A stretch of 64,000 nt of DNA from Macrobrachium rosenbergii. Lineage: Eukaryota; Arthropoda; Malacostraca; Decapoda; Palaemonidae. Below the pieces are notes generated by a model, which saw only the letters and a program-made list of their open reading frames with translations, was not told the origin of the DNA and did no database searches. Shown piece after piece: positions 22,789 to 33,352 of this stretch (its first letter is position 1; each line of letters starts with the position of its first letter). The DNA is taken from positions 50,272,227-50,336,226 of the forward strand of contig NC_089781.1 in the NCBI RefSeq assembly GCF_040412425.1. Direction: 5' to 3'. The translations under genes were made by a program, and so were the position numbers.

Positions 22789-23324
22789 TGAACCCTCGCT
22801 ACTACGGTTCGACTATCGGGATTCACGACTTCATGGATTTTTTCCATTACGTATGTATATTATAAGAGAAAATATATAGCGGATTTTCCGGAAATTTCAA
22901 AAATAGTCGCGATATATGAAGACCCAAATATTTCATTAATTCCATTAATAATTATTAATATCTGCTAGTACTGTTGGTTCATTGCATTATGACATATAAT
23001 TCAGTACAAAATGAAATTAAACAAAAGAGAATGTGATCATACGATAATTCATTATAGTACTAGTAAAATTAAACTGAACATGAAACGCTAATCAGATGCA
23101 GTCTGACATTGTCATATTTGAATGGTGTAAGGCTGCTGATGGCTACATATATACTAATTATAAAATACAAATGTAATGAATGTGCATCTTTTCCATGAAT
23201 CTTTTGTACTGCATCCAATAATATTGTTTGTTGCAAAAATCACATCTCGAATAAACCTATACTACTACAACAAAAAAGCATAAAATAGCGTAAAGTATAT
23301 TTGAATTTGAAACTAGCATGTAAG

Positions 23325-23568
23325 ATGGGCTGTGATTGGTTCCATTGGTGATAGATGACGAATCAGCTCCCAAGTTTTGTAATCTCGCCTGTGATTGGTG
23401 TTTTGACCATTTCTCCGACCGCAGCAGCTTCCCTTGTCTCTGACCTGCAGCATCTTCGCGCGCCACTTCGCTTCCCTCTCGGTAGATAGATGCTGTTTAC
23501 ATTACCAGTGCTGTGCGTGACAGTGTGTGTTTGAAGTTGAACTTTTTTTAACTTTGTTTAACCCCTAC
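23325..23568 (+). promoter_or_regulatory. Possible Tigger transposase promoter region
   Basis: Three ATTGG words (inverted CCAAT boxes), at about 23,335, 23,344 and 23,395, lie within 250 bp of the transposase start, in a locally GC-richer stretch. Suggestive only; no TATA box or start site can be named. Confidence 0.25.
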
Positions 23569-23569
23569 A

Positions 23570-25448
23570 ATGGCTACCAAGCGTTCTGCTTCTGCTAAGG
23601 CTGGTACTGAGCCTAAACGCCAACGGAAAATGATGACGATTGCTGAGAAGGTGACACTTTCGATATGTTGAAGGAAGGGAGAAGTTCGCGGCGCGTGGCC
23701 CGCCATTTTGGAGTGAACGAATCCACCGTTCGCTACATTAAGAAGGATGAGGCAAAGATTAGGAAGACGGTTGCCATTACCTTTAGCAAGTCAGCAAAGC
23801 GAGTTGTTACGGCTCGTAATGAAACGATCGTCCGTATGGAAGGTGCTTTGTCAATCTGGATTGCCAACTGCCAGAAGAAGAAAATAGCCTTGGATACAAA
23901 CACCATCCGAACCAAGGCTTTGAGGTTGTATGAGAATTTCGCGCAAAGGAACCTCAAGATGATGGCGACCACGCTGAAGAAGAAGAGGAAGAAGGCGAAG
24001 ATGATGTAGATGAACCTCAAGCAGGACATCCACTGATTCCCAGCCTCAGACACAACGTTTACCGCCAGCAAAGGATGGTTCGCCAAGTTTCAGAAACGCT
24101 CGGCCTGAAAAGCGTTTCCCTGCATGGCGAGGCTGCTTCGCTGACACGGTCGCTGCTGAAACTTACGCGAATGAGACGTTCAAGAATATTATCGCTGAAG
24201 GTGGATACAAGCCCGAACAAGTCTTTAATATGGACGACGGGTTTGTTTTGGAAGAGAATGCCATCGCGAACTTTCCTGTTCAAAGAAGAAGCCAAAGCCT
24301 CTGGCTTTAAAGCATTCAAAGATCGTGTTACCCTTGTGATGTGTGTGGTAATGCTGCGGGATTTTTGCTAAAGCCAGGGCTTATTTATAAGTTGAAAAAC
24401 CTCGTGCTTTGAAAAATAAAAATAAGAATCTCCTTCCCGTGTGTTGGATGCATAATCCAAAAGCATGGATTACTAAGATGCTGACCTCCAACTGGTTCCA
24501 CCAGTGTTTTATCCCACAAGTCAGTAAATATCTCTTAGAGAAGGGCTTGCCATTTAAGATCCTTCTCCTGTTGGATAACGCTGGTGGACACGCGACTGAT
24601 CTTTTCGCATGAGGGCATTCAGGTTGAGTTCCTGCCACCCAACACAACGCCCTTAATTCAAACCGATGGACCAGGGGTTATCAGGGCATTCAAGGCCCTC
24701 TACACGAAGAATACCTTGGCGGACCTCGTTGCGTGTGTGGATGCCACCCAAGAAGATGAGGATGAAACATTCAATTTGAAGGCGTACTGGCGGCAGTACA
24801 CAATTGCCACGCGCCTTCAGAACATCCAGAAGGCACTGCAAGAAATGAAACCTGCTACCGTTAACGAGCTGGAGGAAGTTGTGGTCCGAGATTGTTTACT
24901 GACGGCGATGGATTTACGCCTGCTGAGATTCAACACTGCAGTACGGAAATCTGTGCAGTTGGCTGCGATAATTGGAGGTGACGGGTTTGGTGACATGACG
25001 ACGGAAGACGTTGACGAGTTGTTGGACTGCCATTCCCAGCCGCTAACTGACGAGACCTCAAGACCTGACAAAATCAGCCAGTGAGGAAGAAAATGAACCA
25101 CAGGAAGAGACCCAAGAAGTTGTCGAAGAAACAGGCTTAACATTAGAACGGCTTGCCAAGCTCTGCAACCTAGCGAAGGAGCTGAAAGAATTGTCACAAG
25201 AATGGGACGAGGATATGGTTCGTTCTCTGCAGTTCTGCAACAAAATCGATGAAGACATGACTCCCTACAGGATGCTCTTCGATCGAAAAAGAAGCAGCGG
25301 CAGCAACTTCCGATCAAAATGTTCTTCCAGCCTCGCAAAAAGAGCCAGTTCCTCCTGCTACTATGCCTTGGAAGAAATTGAAGAAGTGTCCCAGGAAGAA
25401 GTTGAAGAGGTGTCCCAGGAAAAGACACCTCAGTCTGAAGAGACGTAA
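23570..25448 (+). pseudogene. Tigger-type (CENP-B/Jerky) transposase pseudogene
   Basis: Starts at 23,570 with MATKRSASAKAG; a frameshift near 23,655 breaks the first helix-turn-helix. The frame resumes with RSSRRVARHFGVNESTVRYI (CENP-B N-terminal DNA binding) and the second CENP-B-type domain with ALSIWIANCQKKKIALDTN. Another break near 23,960 leads to an acidic linker and the DDE_1 catalytic domain: TTGLFWKRMPSRTF around the first Asp, ILLLLDNAGGHA (second Asp, 24,560-24,595), and PNTTPLIQTDGPGVIRAFK, where the family normally has PMDQGVI. The acidic C-terminal tail (25,080-25,448) is Glu-rich. At least four frame changes, so inactive. Confidence 0.85.
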
Positions 25449-25857
25449 AATACAATCATTGGCTGCACAGTAGAAGACATCATCAGCTTCATCATCATCA
25501 TTTCTACTGTGCAGCAAATTCATTGCCATCATCATTCAAGTTTTTCTTCAACTTCTTTCATGGTGGGTACAGTAACAATCTTTATTTCTTTATATACTTT
25601 AATATTCTAACATTTTAATATTAGTGCCTGTTTTAGATTAGGGTACTGTACATGCATTAAGTGTTCTGTATGTACGTATTGTAGATATCTGTACATTACT
25701 GTAAAGGGTGGTTTGTTAACAGTACTATGTAAAGGAGGGTTTTAAAAGTCTGAATACATGTTAAATAAATACTGTAAATATGGTGTCCCTACTCATGGAT
25801 TTTCAGCTATCGCGCCAGTTCTGGAACCTATCTACTGCGATAAACAAGGGTTCACTG

Positions 25858-25859
25858 TA

Positions 25860-25946
<87 letters not shown>
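25858..25946. repeat. (AT)n microsatellite, block 3
   Basis: About 44 TA units with one TATATG variation at the start; the right half of the tract into which the Tigger element inserted. Confidence 0.95.
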
Positions 25947-25949
<3 letters not shown>

Positions 25950-26300
25950 CATTGCTGTTTTTTTGTGAATTTGATTTTTTTCTAGGGTTAAGGTAGTTGC
26001 TGTGTGTATGTGGGATTGATGAGTGAAAGTTAGTTGTTAAGTTTTTGGAACTTCTTATATAAAATATTTTTTTAAAGTAAACAGAAGTTCTATACGTGTT
26101 TGTTTGTATTGTTATTTATTGTTTTGTTTTTATTTAGTTTTGATCTCCTAGAGGTAAAGAATGTCAACCTTTATTGGCTGTAAGTTAGTTTTAAGAATAA
26201 ATTAGTGTTAAGAAACTTTGAGTAACCTAACATACTTCCACTCGACACCATCTGCCCCTTTCTTTACTCTGTCCTACTGATCGAGGTCCCATCATATTTC
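25947..26300 (+). repeat. Gypsy 5' LTR end and probable leader
   Basis: T-rich sequence continuing the 5' LTR after the (AT)n. The 3' LTR is cut before this part, so the LTR end cannot be fixed by comparison. TTTGGCAACCAATGTGGGGC near 26,300-26,320 may hold the LTR end and primer-binding site; I cannot name the tRNA. Confidence 0.4.
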
Positions 26301-26382
26301 TTTGGCAACCAATGTGGGGCCCTCGAAAAAAGTGTCAGTAAGATAACCTAAAATAACCGGTAAGATAGCAGAAGGAGGAAAT

Positions 26383-29150
26383 ATGGAAGGTGAAAGGGAG
26401 TTAACGGCTGGGGAGAAGCTGTTTAGTCCACAAAGGGAACAGCTGCCTGAGGCGGTATATGCCTCAAAGGAGCAATTAAAAAGCCTGAAGATGGAGATAA
26501 GGGAAATGGTGGAAAGAAAAATAGCTAAAGCTTTGGAAGGATTTAGTAAGCACATAGAACAGTTGGTTGGGATGGTAGAAGCCTCAGGTGAACATTCAAT
26601 TAGAATAAGGACAGAGATAGGAGAATTAGTACACAGAAAAATAGCAAATGATTTGAAAGGACTGGTAGATGGAGATAAAGGAATGAAGGAGGATAGGAGT
26701 ACAGGAGCTATTAAAAAAGTACCTAGAAGAGACTTGGGAGCTGTTGGAGGTGGTTGTTTGTCAAGGAAAGAAAAGGATAGTTGGGCAGGAGGCGATAATG
26801 AAGAAATAAATAGTGAGGAAGAGGAGAGATAAGAAAAAGTCAAGGCAAGAAGCCTAAGATGAAACAGAAGGGGTCTGAACCAACGAAAGATAGTTGGGAC
26901 ACAGAAAGTGACATTGGGAACTAGTAGTGAGGAAGAGGAAGACAAAACCGATAAGACAACGATAGGGACTACTGTACTATGTTCCTTAGGGAACCTCAAC
27001 GAATTGCTAAATATGATCTAAGAAAGGGGAAGGATATTACAGAATATTTTTTTGAATATGAGAGATATTGTAGGCAAAAATATGATAATATTAATCAGAC
27101 ATGGCCAAATCAGCTGGGAGAGTTTTTGAAGGGAAGATTGAAGGAATATTGTAAGATCATGTGTAAGTGTGAACTACCATGACATCTTAAAAGATAGGAT
27201 AATCAGACAAGTCTATAGGATGAAAGTTAGTATTGTATTTAAGGAAGATAATCACTTCCAAGAAGCAAAAATGAAACCTGGAGAAAAGGTAGTATTATAT
27301 GCTTGCAGATTGGAAACATTAGCAAGAAAGAAATTTGGGGACAGATACTGAACAAAATAAGAAGTTAACAATACCTCAAAAAGTATGTAGATACATTATT
27401 GTAAAGCAAAAAGAAAGTACGAAATGGGCTGGTAAAAGTATAAATTGGGAAGATGTCTTAGAAATTTTAGAAGATTTATAGTATGACTGTGAAGAAGAAA
27501 AAGAGGTATGGGCAGGATTAAACATAGGAGATGATAAGTCATACAGAGATGCTCTGATAAATGAAAATATTAAGGTTGTAAGGAAATTATTGGGGAATAC
27601 CAGAAGGGTGAACGATCCACAGACAGCAGTAGTCAAAATAGTAAGGGTAAAAATAATTGGAACAGGGGTGGAAGTAGAAGTAGGGAAAGATACCGAAATG
27701 TAAATGTACGAGGACAGTACAGTAGAACCCCGGTCCTCGACCATACCAGAACTCAACATAATCGGATTTCAACGAAAATGTCGAGTAAATATTGCGTCAG
27801 AGCTCGAACAACAAATTGGAATCCGACCCAATGGATCATATGATATTTGTAAACAAAAGTGTTTCAGTCAGCTGCTGCTAGTTGGCATTGTTGGCTATCT
27901 ACATTCAGACATTTGGATATTACATATACAGTATGGACTATAAAAATTTAGTACAGTACGGTACGTACACTATAGTACGTTCGTAACTGTTAATATGGAA
28001 ACAAGTGTAATCTCTGAAATACAGTATTGTACATATACTAGAGATGGCAACCAGGGTTTCATGCTCGATTTTTTTTTGACAGAGACGCACATGTGGATTT
28101 CTGTAGCGAATGCAATGTTTACGTGTGGTGTTCGGTAGTGAACGCCTTCTTAAGCTTCTCGGTAAAGAAGAGGTTAACCTGAGGTTTACTCAGAGATGTT
28201 GCTTACAAGGATATTTTATGGAAAAAAAATATGTTAGGGTATCATAACATTTATTGAAAGATGTTTTACAGTGATTTTGTACACTATTCCAGTAGACTCT
28301 GTATGAAATTTACCATAAATTAATACTGAACGTAAACAACGTTTATGTAATTAGTACCACGATACGCCACCAGGATGGCGCTTTGCTTTGTTTACATCTG
28401 CTCATGCCACAAGCTGCCTAGTGCCAGCGTAACTTAGGAAATCTTTCTTAATTTTATGATAACAGACATACAGTAATTCGGCTTATTTTTAATACTGTAT
28501 TATTCATTTACTGTAATAATCAGGTTTGTTTTTCAATGTTATTATTATTAACAACAGTTTTTGTGTGTACCTGTTACAGTACATTCTGGTAGTGCCTATA
28601 GGCTACCTAGCCTAGCCTATGGCACTCGGTCTACCATCGGTAATACGGCCGCATTGGTCGTAGGCCAGTTTTTTGATACAGTAAGCATTTAAAAATGTAA
28701 AAAATGCTTCTAATACAGTAAGTTATTTAACTCTGAACTTATTTAATTGTAATGTGTATAATGTTTTGTACAAAAAGGCAAGGTTGGGGTAATGACTGGT
28801 GGTCAGGAATGGATTAATCCATTTTCAGTTATTTCTTATGGGAGAAATTATTCAGAATTCAACTAAATCAAATCTCAATGCTTCTTCTGGAACAGATTAG
28901 CGTCGACGACTGGGGCTCTACTGTACTTTAATGGATATAGGCCTAGTGGAAATGTTAGAGGACCCCAAATGAGGGTCAGCGTCAGGGAGAAAAAATGTTT
29001 CAGATGTGGGGCAATAGGACATGAACAATCAGCTTGCTGATGGGCAAAGGGTAATTGTTTTGGTTGCAGGGAAAAGGGCCATTTAATTAAAGATTGTCAG
29101 AAGGTAAACAAGTTGAAATGCTTTGGTTGTGGACAAAGAATAAGATAAGA
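26383..29150 (+). pseudogene. Gypsy gag pseudogene, interrupted
   Basis: 26,383-26,832 encodes 149 residues rich in Glu/Lys and likely coiled-coil (KSLKMEIREMVERKIAKALE). After a stop, 26,979-27,351 encodes capsid-like sequence: FLREPQRIAKYDLRKGKDI, EYERYCRQKYDNINQTWPNQ, KPGEKVVLYACRLETLARKK. A TA-flanked 1.2-kb element sits at 27,720-28,923. The nucleocapsid part follows with CFRCGAIGHEQSAC, a stop in place of the next codon, CFGCREKGHLIKDC and the start of a third knuckle CFGCGQ. Several stops and frame changes. Gag would form the particle and package the RNA. Confidence 0.75.
27720..28923. mobile_element. TA-flanked element, CAGTAGAACCCC family
   Basis: A 1,204-bp element with ends CAGTAGAACCCCGGTCCTCG and, inverted, CAGTAGAGCCCCAGTCGTCG, flanked by TA. 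No transposase frame. The CAGT(A/G)-AACCCC start resembles the Tigger element at 22,786, so it is probably a nonautonomous pogo/Tigger relative. It splits gypsy gag. Confidence 0.8.
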
Positions 29151-29280
29151 ATATGTCCAGATAAGGAAATGATAAAAATCAGAACGGGAAAAGAAACTAG
29201 TGTACAATTATATGTCCAGAAAGATGGTAAAATCGAGGGAAAAGTGATATCAGGAGTAGAGATATACACTGTGGAATAGT

Positions 29281-30050
29281 CCTATTGTACCAGTAAGAAA
29301 ACTGGACGGAAAGTTGAGAATGTGTATAGATTATCAGAGAGTGAATGAGGTGACAGAAAAGATTGATTCCCCATGTGCGTAGTGTCAAGAGTGTCCATGG
29401 GATGAAGGTATTTACTAAGATGGATCTGGTAAGGGGGTATTACCAGATTCCAGTCACCGAAGATTCCCGGCCAATAACTGCCTTTTCTAGGTCTAAGAAA
29501 CACTATCAGTTTAGAAATCTTAGTTTTGGGTTAGCAAAGGCACTTGCTGCTTTTCAGAGAGCTATGAATGTGGTGTTGAGTGAGTTTCCTCATGAAAATG
29601 TGATGGTCTTTCTGGATTATATTTTGGTGGTGAGTAAGACAGTGGAGAAGCATAAAAGATTGGTAAATGTGGTGTTGCGAAAGTTGGAAGAAGTGGGTGT
29701 AAAAGTGAAAATGGCAAAGTCTGAGTGCACTGCAGAAAAGGTGTCATTTTTAGGGCATACGGTGACTGCATCTGGCCTGCAAAAGTCCGAGAACTTTGTG
29801 AGGAAAGTGAGAGATTTCCCACAACCCAGGACTGTGCATGAGTTACATGCATTTCTGGGATTAGTAGAATCTGGCAGGAAATTTATTGAAGATTGTTCAG
29901 GCATATCTAAGCTGTTGATGGAATGGATTGGATGTAAGAAGAGCGACATGCTGAAGTGGGATGAAAAAATGACAAGAGCATTTGAAAGATTGAAAGAAGA
30001 GGCAGTAAAAGATGTGGAGTTGACGTATCCGAATATAATCCAAATGCAAG
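29281..30050 (+). pseudogene. Gypsy reverse transcriptase (catalytic site lost)
   Basis: Begins at motif 1: PIVPVRKLDGKLRMCIDYQR. The next frame (29,363-30,103) holds motif A FTKMDLVRGYYQIPV, motif B LSFGLAKALAAFQRAMN (normally FGLxxAPAxFQ), and motif C VFLDYILVVS, where the second catalytic Asp of YLDD is Tyr. The thumb and connection (SFLGHTVTASGLQ, LHAFLGLVESGRKFI) are well conserved. About 60 residues expected before motif 1 are missing, and only some 130 bases separate the zinc knuckles from the RT. Dead. Confidence 0.85.
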
Positions 30051-30051
30051 T

Positions 30052-30470
30052 AAGTTGGAAGTATATACTGATGCTAGTGGTATGTCAATGGGTAGATGTC
30101 TGATGCAAGAGCAGGTGGTGAATGGAGTTAAGAGAAAGAGAGTGTTAGCTTATGTGCATAAGGCCTTTAGTGTGGCTGAAAGAAAGTATTCAGTGACTGA
30201 GAGAGAGTTGGCAGTATTGAGGTTTTGTGTAAAAGCTTTGAGACCGTTCTTGTCCGGAGTGAAAATTGTAGTAAGGACAGATCATCAGCCTCTTGTGTAT
30301 TTGCAAATACTGAAAGATGTGAATGGAAGGATTGCAAGAACTTTGGAAGATTTGAGTGATTTTGATTTTGTAGTGGAGTGGAGAAAGAAATATTGTTGCA
30401 GTTCTGATGTCCAGATTACATGGAGAACTAACTATAGAAAAGTGAGGGGCTATAAATCCCAAGAATCTGC
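30052..30470 (+). pseudogene. Gypsy RNase H
   Basis: KLEVYTDASGMSMG starts the domain in a frame shifted from RT. SVTERELAVLRFCVKALRPF supplies the Glu, and VVRTDHQPLVYLQ the next Asp. The end is DFDFVVEWR, and the frame decays after 30,430. It would degrade the RNA strand of the hybrid. Good match to the gypsy RNase H pattern. Confidence 0.8.
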
Positions 30471-30919
30471 CAAAAGGGTTGGTAGTTGCTCGTGAGAGTA
30501 AAGGAGGTGGAGATTCTTTGTTTGAAAGTGTATGGTATGGGTTGTTTGGATGTTTGGGACTGAAGAATGTGAGCCAGTATGAGGAGTTGAAAGTGGGGCT
30601 GTGTCTGGGAGAGGCTCCATTCCAAGAGCTGTTGATTGCAGTAAGAAGTATAAAGTGGTAGAGTAAGTGTACTTTGGTAATAGTAAACCCATAGTGTACC
30701 ATAGAGAAGGAATGAAAGGGTGATAGTGTGTTGCACTTGCAGTGTTCCAGTGGGGTGCACTATAACTGGGTTGTTGAGAGGAAGAATTATGAAAGGGAGT
30801 GTGTGGAGGAAGAAAGCATTAGGAAAACAGAACCTTCTGTACCATTAGTAGCAGATGATCAGGGGGAAGATGAAAAAGATGAGACAGAGGTGTATCAGTG
30901 TGAACGTGATAGAAGTGAT
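30471..30919 (+). other. Gypsy pol linker between RNase H and protease
   Basis: Open but unrecognised coding-like DNA. 30,479-30,661 and 30,728-30,919 give frames with QYEELKVGLCLGEAPFQELL and an acidic run ECVEEESIRKTEP. No domain I can name. Confidence 0.4.
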
Positions 30920-31310
30920 AAAATGACAGGAGTTAGCGTAAACCACGGTCAGTATTGTGGATTAGTAGATACATGGGCACAGATTTCCTTAGTAAATGCA
31001 CAAGTTGTTAGAGATGTAGAAAGGATGAGCTGGAGCGTCGAAAGAAGAGTAGTGAATGTTCCAAAAAAAAGGAATTACAGTAAGAATGTCTAGATGGGAA
31101 GAAGTAAAATTGAAGATTACAGTAGGAGATTTGGAGATAGACTTTAGATTTGTGGTGTTAGGAGACCAACAGATACTTTATTGTTTCCTGTTTGAAGTAG
31201 ATTTTTTGAGAATAAATAAGTTGACAGTAGATGTAGAGAGAGGATTGTTGTTAAAGGAGGAGTTTGTAGTAGCCAAGATACAGAATGAGTCGGTCTGTAT
31301 GGCTAAGTTT
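30920..31310 (+). pseudogene. Retroviral-type aspartic protease, downstream of RNase H
   Basis: Plus strand: YCGLVDTWAQISLVNAQVV matches the protease active-site loop, normally VDTGAQxSLV; the Gly is Trp. After a frame change, VKLKITVGDLEIDFRFVV and then FEVDFLRINKLTVDVERGLL match the flap-to-C-terminal part, normally ILGxDFL followed by a Leu-x-Val-Asp strand. The length of about 125 residues suits the family. The enzyme would cut Gag-Pol. It normally sits between gag and RT; here it lies between RNase H and integrase. The active site is altered and the frame broken, so it is inactive. Confidence 0.75.
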
Positions 31311-32477
31311 GTGGGGGTTAGTTAGTACGAGTCAGAGTGAAAATGAGGATGTGCTAGAAGTCGGTGGGAGTGATAGTGACTTGCTGACTTTACAAGATGT
31401 AGACAAAATGCAGCGAAGATGTTCCTCTGTGAGTAAGTTAAAAGCCTGTGAAAGGAGGGATATACCATTAAGATTATGGCCTTTAATATATCTACCTGTT
31501 TTCTTGGAAAGTGGTGCAGTAGGAATGTGTAAATTAATACACGATAGGTACAGCCATATGGGAAGATTTAACTTGGTCAAGTGCATGAGAGAATACTTTT
31601 GCTGTATTTGAAGAGAATTTGTGCGGAAGTGACGACTGTGTGTGAAGAGTGTCAGAGAGGAAAGTATCAGAGAGTATATGCGAGCCCGCCTGTGCTGAAG
31701 TTAAGTATGGAAGAGCCGTTTGAGTTAGCGGCGACTGATTGTGTTTCTTTGCCGCTAACTGCAAGAAGGAATGTAGGAGCAGTAGTGATCAAGTTTGTGA
31801 GTTGTGTACCTGTGAAGAATAATACGAGTGCGAATGTGGCGAGGCTGGTCAGAACAAGTTTGTTGCCTGCACGTGTGAGAAGGCTGTGCGAGTGTTGAGT
31901 GATAATGGGCCTGAGTTTGTTGGAAGACTGTCTGAGCAAATGTTGAAAGAATGGAGATTAAAGCATGTACTGATGACTCCCTACATGCCTAGTGCTAATG
32001 GGTTAGCTGAGAGAACCATAAGAACTTTGAGTTTGCTGTTACGAATGATGACTTTAAGAGAATAAATGGGATTTGTGGTTAGGTAAGGCTGTTTCAGTTT
32101 ATAATGCATCAGTACATAAAAGCACTGGGATATCCCCAAGCGAATATATTATGAATTATGAGAGATTTGGAAAGGCAAGATTAGGTTTAAGTGAGGAGGA
32201 GCAGGAGATGTGGAGACAAGCTGATGAAAGATTTGAGAGTTATAAAGTGGGGGATAAAGTGTTAAAGGAAGTAGTCGAAAAGGGTAGACTGACAGTAAAT
32301 AAAATGCGTGACAAATATGAAGGACCATACGTAGTAGAAGTTTGGTCAAATGGATTGAGCTTTGGACTGGAGTATGAAAATGAAAAAGGAGAAAAGGAGG
32401 AAATTCGGGCACATCGTAATCAGTTAATGAAATGGAGAGAACCCCCGGAATATTTAAAGAGTACATCCAACAATTGA
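31311..32477 (+). pseudogene. Gypsy integrase (broken)
   Basis: 31,510-31,650 gives the zinc-binding HHCC domain: IHDRYSHMGRFNLVKCMREY and then VCEECQRGKYQR after a stop. Catalytic core: ELAATDCVSLPLTARRN (first Asp), VLSDNGPEFVGRLSEQML (second Asp) and MPSANGLAERTIRTL (Glu), with a frameshift near 31,895 and a stop near 32,065. 32,073-32,477 is a long open C-terminal part with VYNASVHKSTGISPSEYIM and GPYVVEVWSNGLSF, ending near a chromodomain-free tail. The DDE triad is readable but split between frames. Confidence 0.85.
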
Positions 32478-32546
32478 AATCTTAGCAAGAGAGGAAGGTA
32501 AGGAAGTTATAGATGAAGAAGAGGATATTTCTGTGGAAATAAACTA

Positions 32547-32909
32547 GTGATGGTTAAGAAAAGGAAGAAACATCAGAAAAAGGGAAAGTTTCTAAAGGAG
32601 TCAGCAAATGGAATTGGAGAAGACACTTTTGTTAAGTTGTTTGATGAAAGTTCGGTAGGTGGCAAATATGATTTTGAAGGATTTGTTTGGGATACAGAAG
32701 GGATTGAATTAACAGCTAAAAAGACAGCTATTGAAGAGAAAAGTAATTTGACAGAGGGATTGGAGTTAACTATTACTGAAGATACCTACAGTATCTGCGG
32801 TTTTCCGTTGACTGAAGAGGTGGAGAAGGTTAGTGGTGTAAACGTGGACGAAGAGGAGTTAGGAGTGCATGAAGTTGTAGTTGGGAAGAGTCCCAAGAAT
32901 CCGGACTGA
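32547..32909 (+). CDS. Small frame after gypsy integrase, unknown
   Basis: 121 codons from MMVKKRKKHQKKGKFLKESA to SPKNPD. The basic start is followed by an acidic body (VDEEELGVHEVVV). No transmembrane segment or signal peptide is visible, so it is not an obvious envelope. It could be the decayed end of pol or a separate small frame. I do not recognise it. Confidence 0.35.
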   Translation: MMVKKRKKHQKKGKFLKESANGIGEDTFVKLFDESSVGGKYDFEGFVWDTEGIELTAKKTAIEEKSNLTEGLELTITEDTYSICGFPLTEEVEKVSGVNVDEEELGVHEVVVGKSPKNPD

Positions 32910-33149
32910 AGGAGGAAAGTAATGGAAAAGAGTGTAGAAGAGGTGTTAAGTATGTTATCAGGTATTGAGGAAATAAAGTGAACCTCAGGCAGGAACAGTT
33001 TGAATAATCCAAGTCCAGAACATCAAGAAGGTGTAATTGACAGTGAATCTGAATGACAGAGACCATGGACCAGAAGTCAAGGTCCAGTAATAGAAAATGA
33101 CTGGATAGCCAGAAGGGGGTTTTAGTTACGAGAAGGGCAACAGGGTTAC

Positions 33150-33352
33150 CTTCTCTGGTAAGGGGGAATATGGTACCTTTTTTTTTAAGATTTTTATCGA
33201 GTGGGTTTGGTTTAAGAGGGGAAACTATTTTTGTATTTTACGAAACAGAAATAGTAAGATGATGTTTTGTTTTGCTTTTGTGTCTATGTTTTTGGTACTG
33301 AGTTTTTTAGTTGTTTTTTATTTGGTTGAATATATATAATAAATATTTTTAA
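33150..33352 (+). repeat. Gypsy polypurine tract and truncated 3' LTR
   Basis: GGTAAGGGGGAA at about 33,157-33,168 is a plausible polypurine tract. The LTR then runs from about 33,169 and matches 21,503-21,690 of the 5' LTR. It is cut at AATAAATATTTTTTAA by the TTAA-flanked element at 33,353. Confidence 0.75.

Larger units (their letters stand above)
22786..25857 (+). mobile_element. pogo/Tigger-like DNA transposon (3.07 kb, dead)
   Basis: Ends CAGTGAACCCTCGCTACTAC and, inverted, CAGTGAACCCTTGTTTATCG, flanked by TA of the surrounding (AT)n. It encodes a CENP-B/Jerky-type DDE transposase on the plus strand (23,570-25,448). The length and layout match complete Tigger elements. Confidence 0.9.
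21503..33352 (+). mobile_element. Ty3/gypsy LTR retrotransposon with nested insertions (dead)
   Basis: Plus strand. 5' LTR at 21,503-22,356 plus 25,947 to about 26,300; gag 26,383-29,150; RT 29,281-30,050; RNase H 30,052-30,470; protease 30,920-31,310; integrase 31,500-32,477; a further small frame 32,547-32,909; polypurine tract 33,150-33,168; truncated 3' LTR 33,169-33,352. Nested inside are a MITE, a Tigger element and three (AT)n blocks in the 5' LTR, and a 1.2-kb element in gag. The two LTRs match over about 180 bp with roughly 15-20% divergence, so the insertion is old. The protease position after RNase H is not the usual gypsy order. Confidence 0.85.

Noticed and set aside
24817..25455. 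212-codon minus-strand frame
   Set aside because: Antisense shadow of the Tigger transposase C-terminal region; its composition mirrors the sense coding strand.
22048..25985. Ile-Tyr repeat proteins up to 190 codons
   Set aside because: Translation of (AT)n blocks joined to MITE sequence.
26292..26999. 235-codon minus-strand Ser/Leu/Pro-rich frame
   Set aside because: Antisense of gypsy gag (Glu/Lys-rich sense strand gives Ser/Leu/Phe antisense).
32547..32909. Envelope gene of the gypsy element
   Set aside because: No signal peptide, membrane segment or furin-like site is visible, and the frame is too short. Left as unknown.
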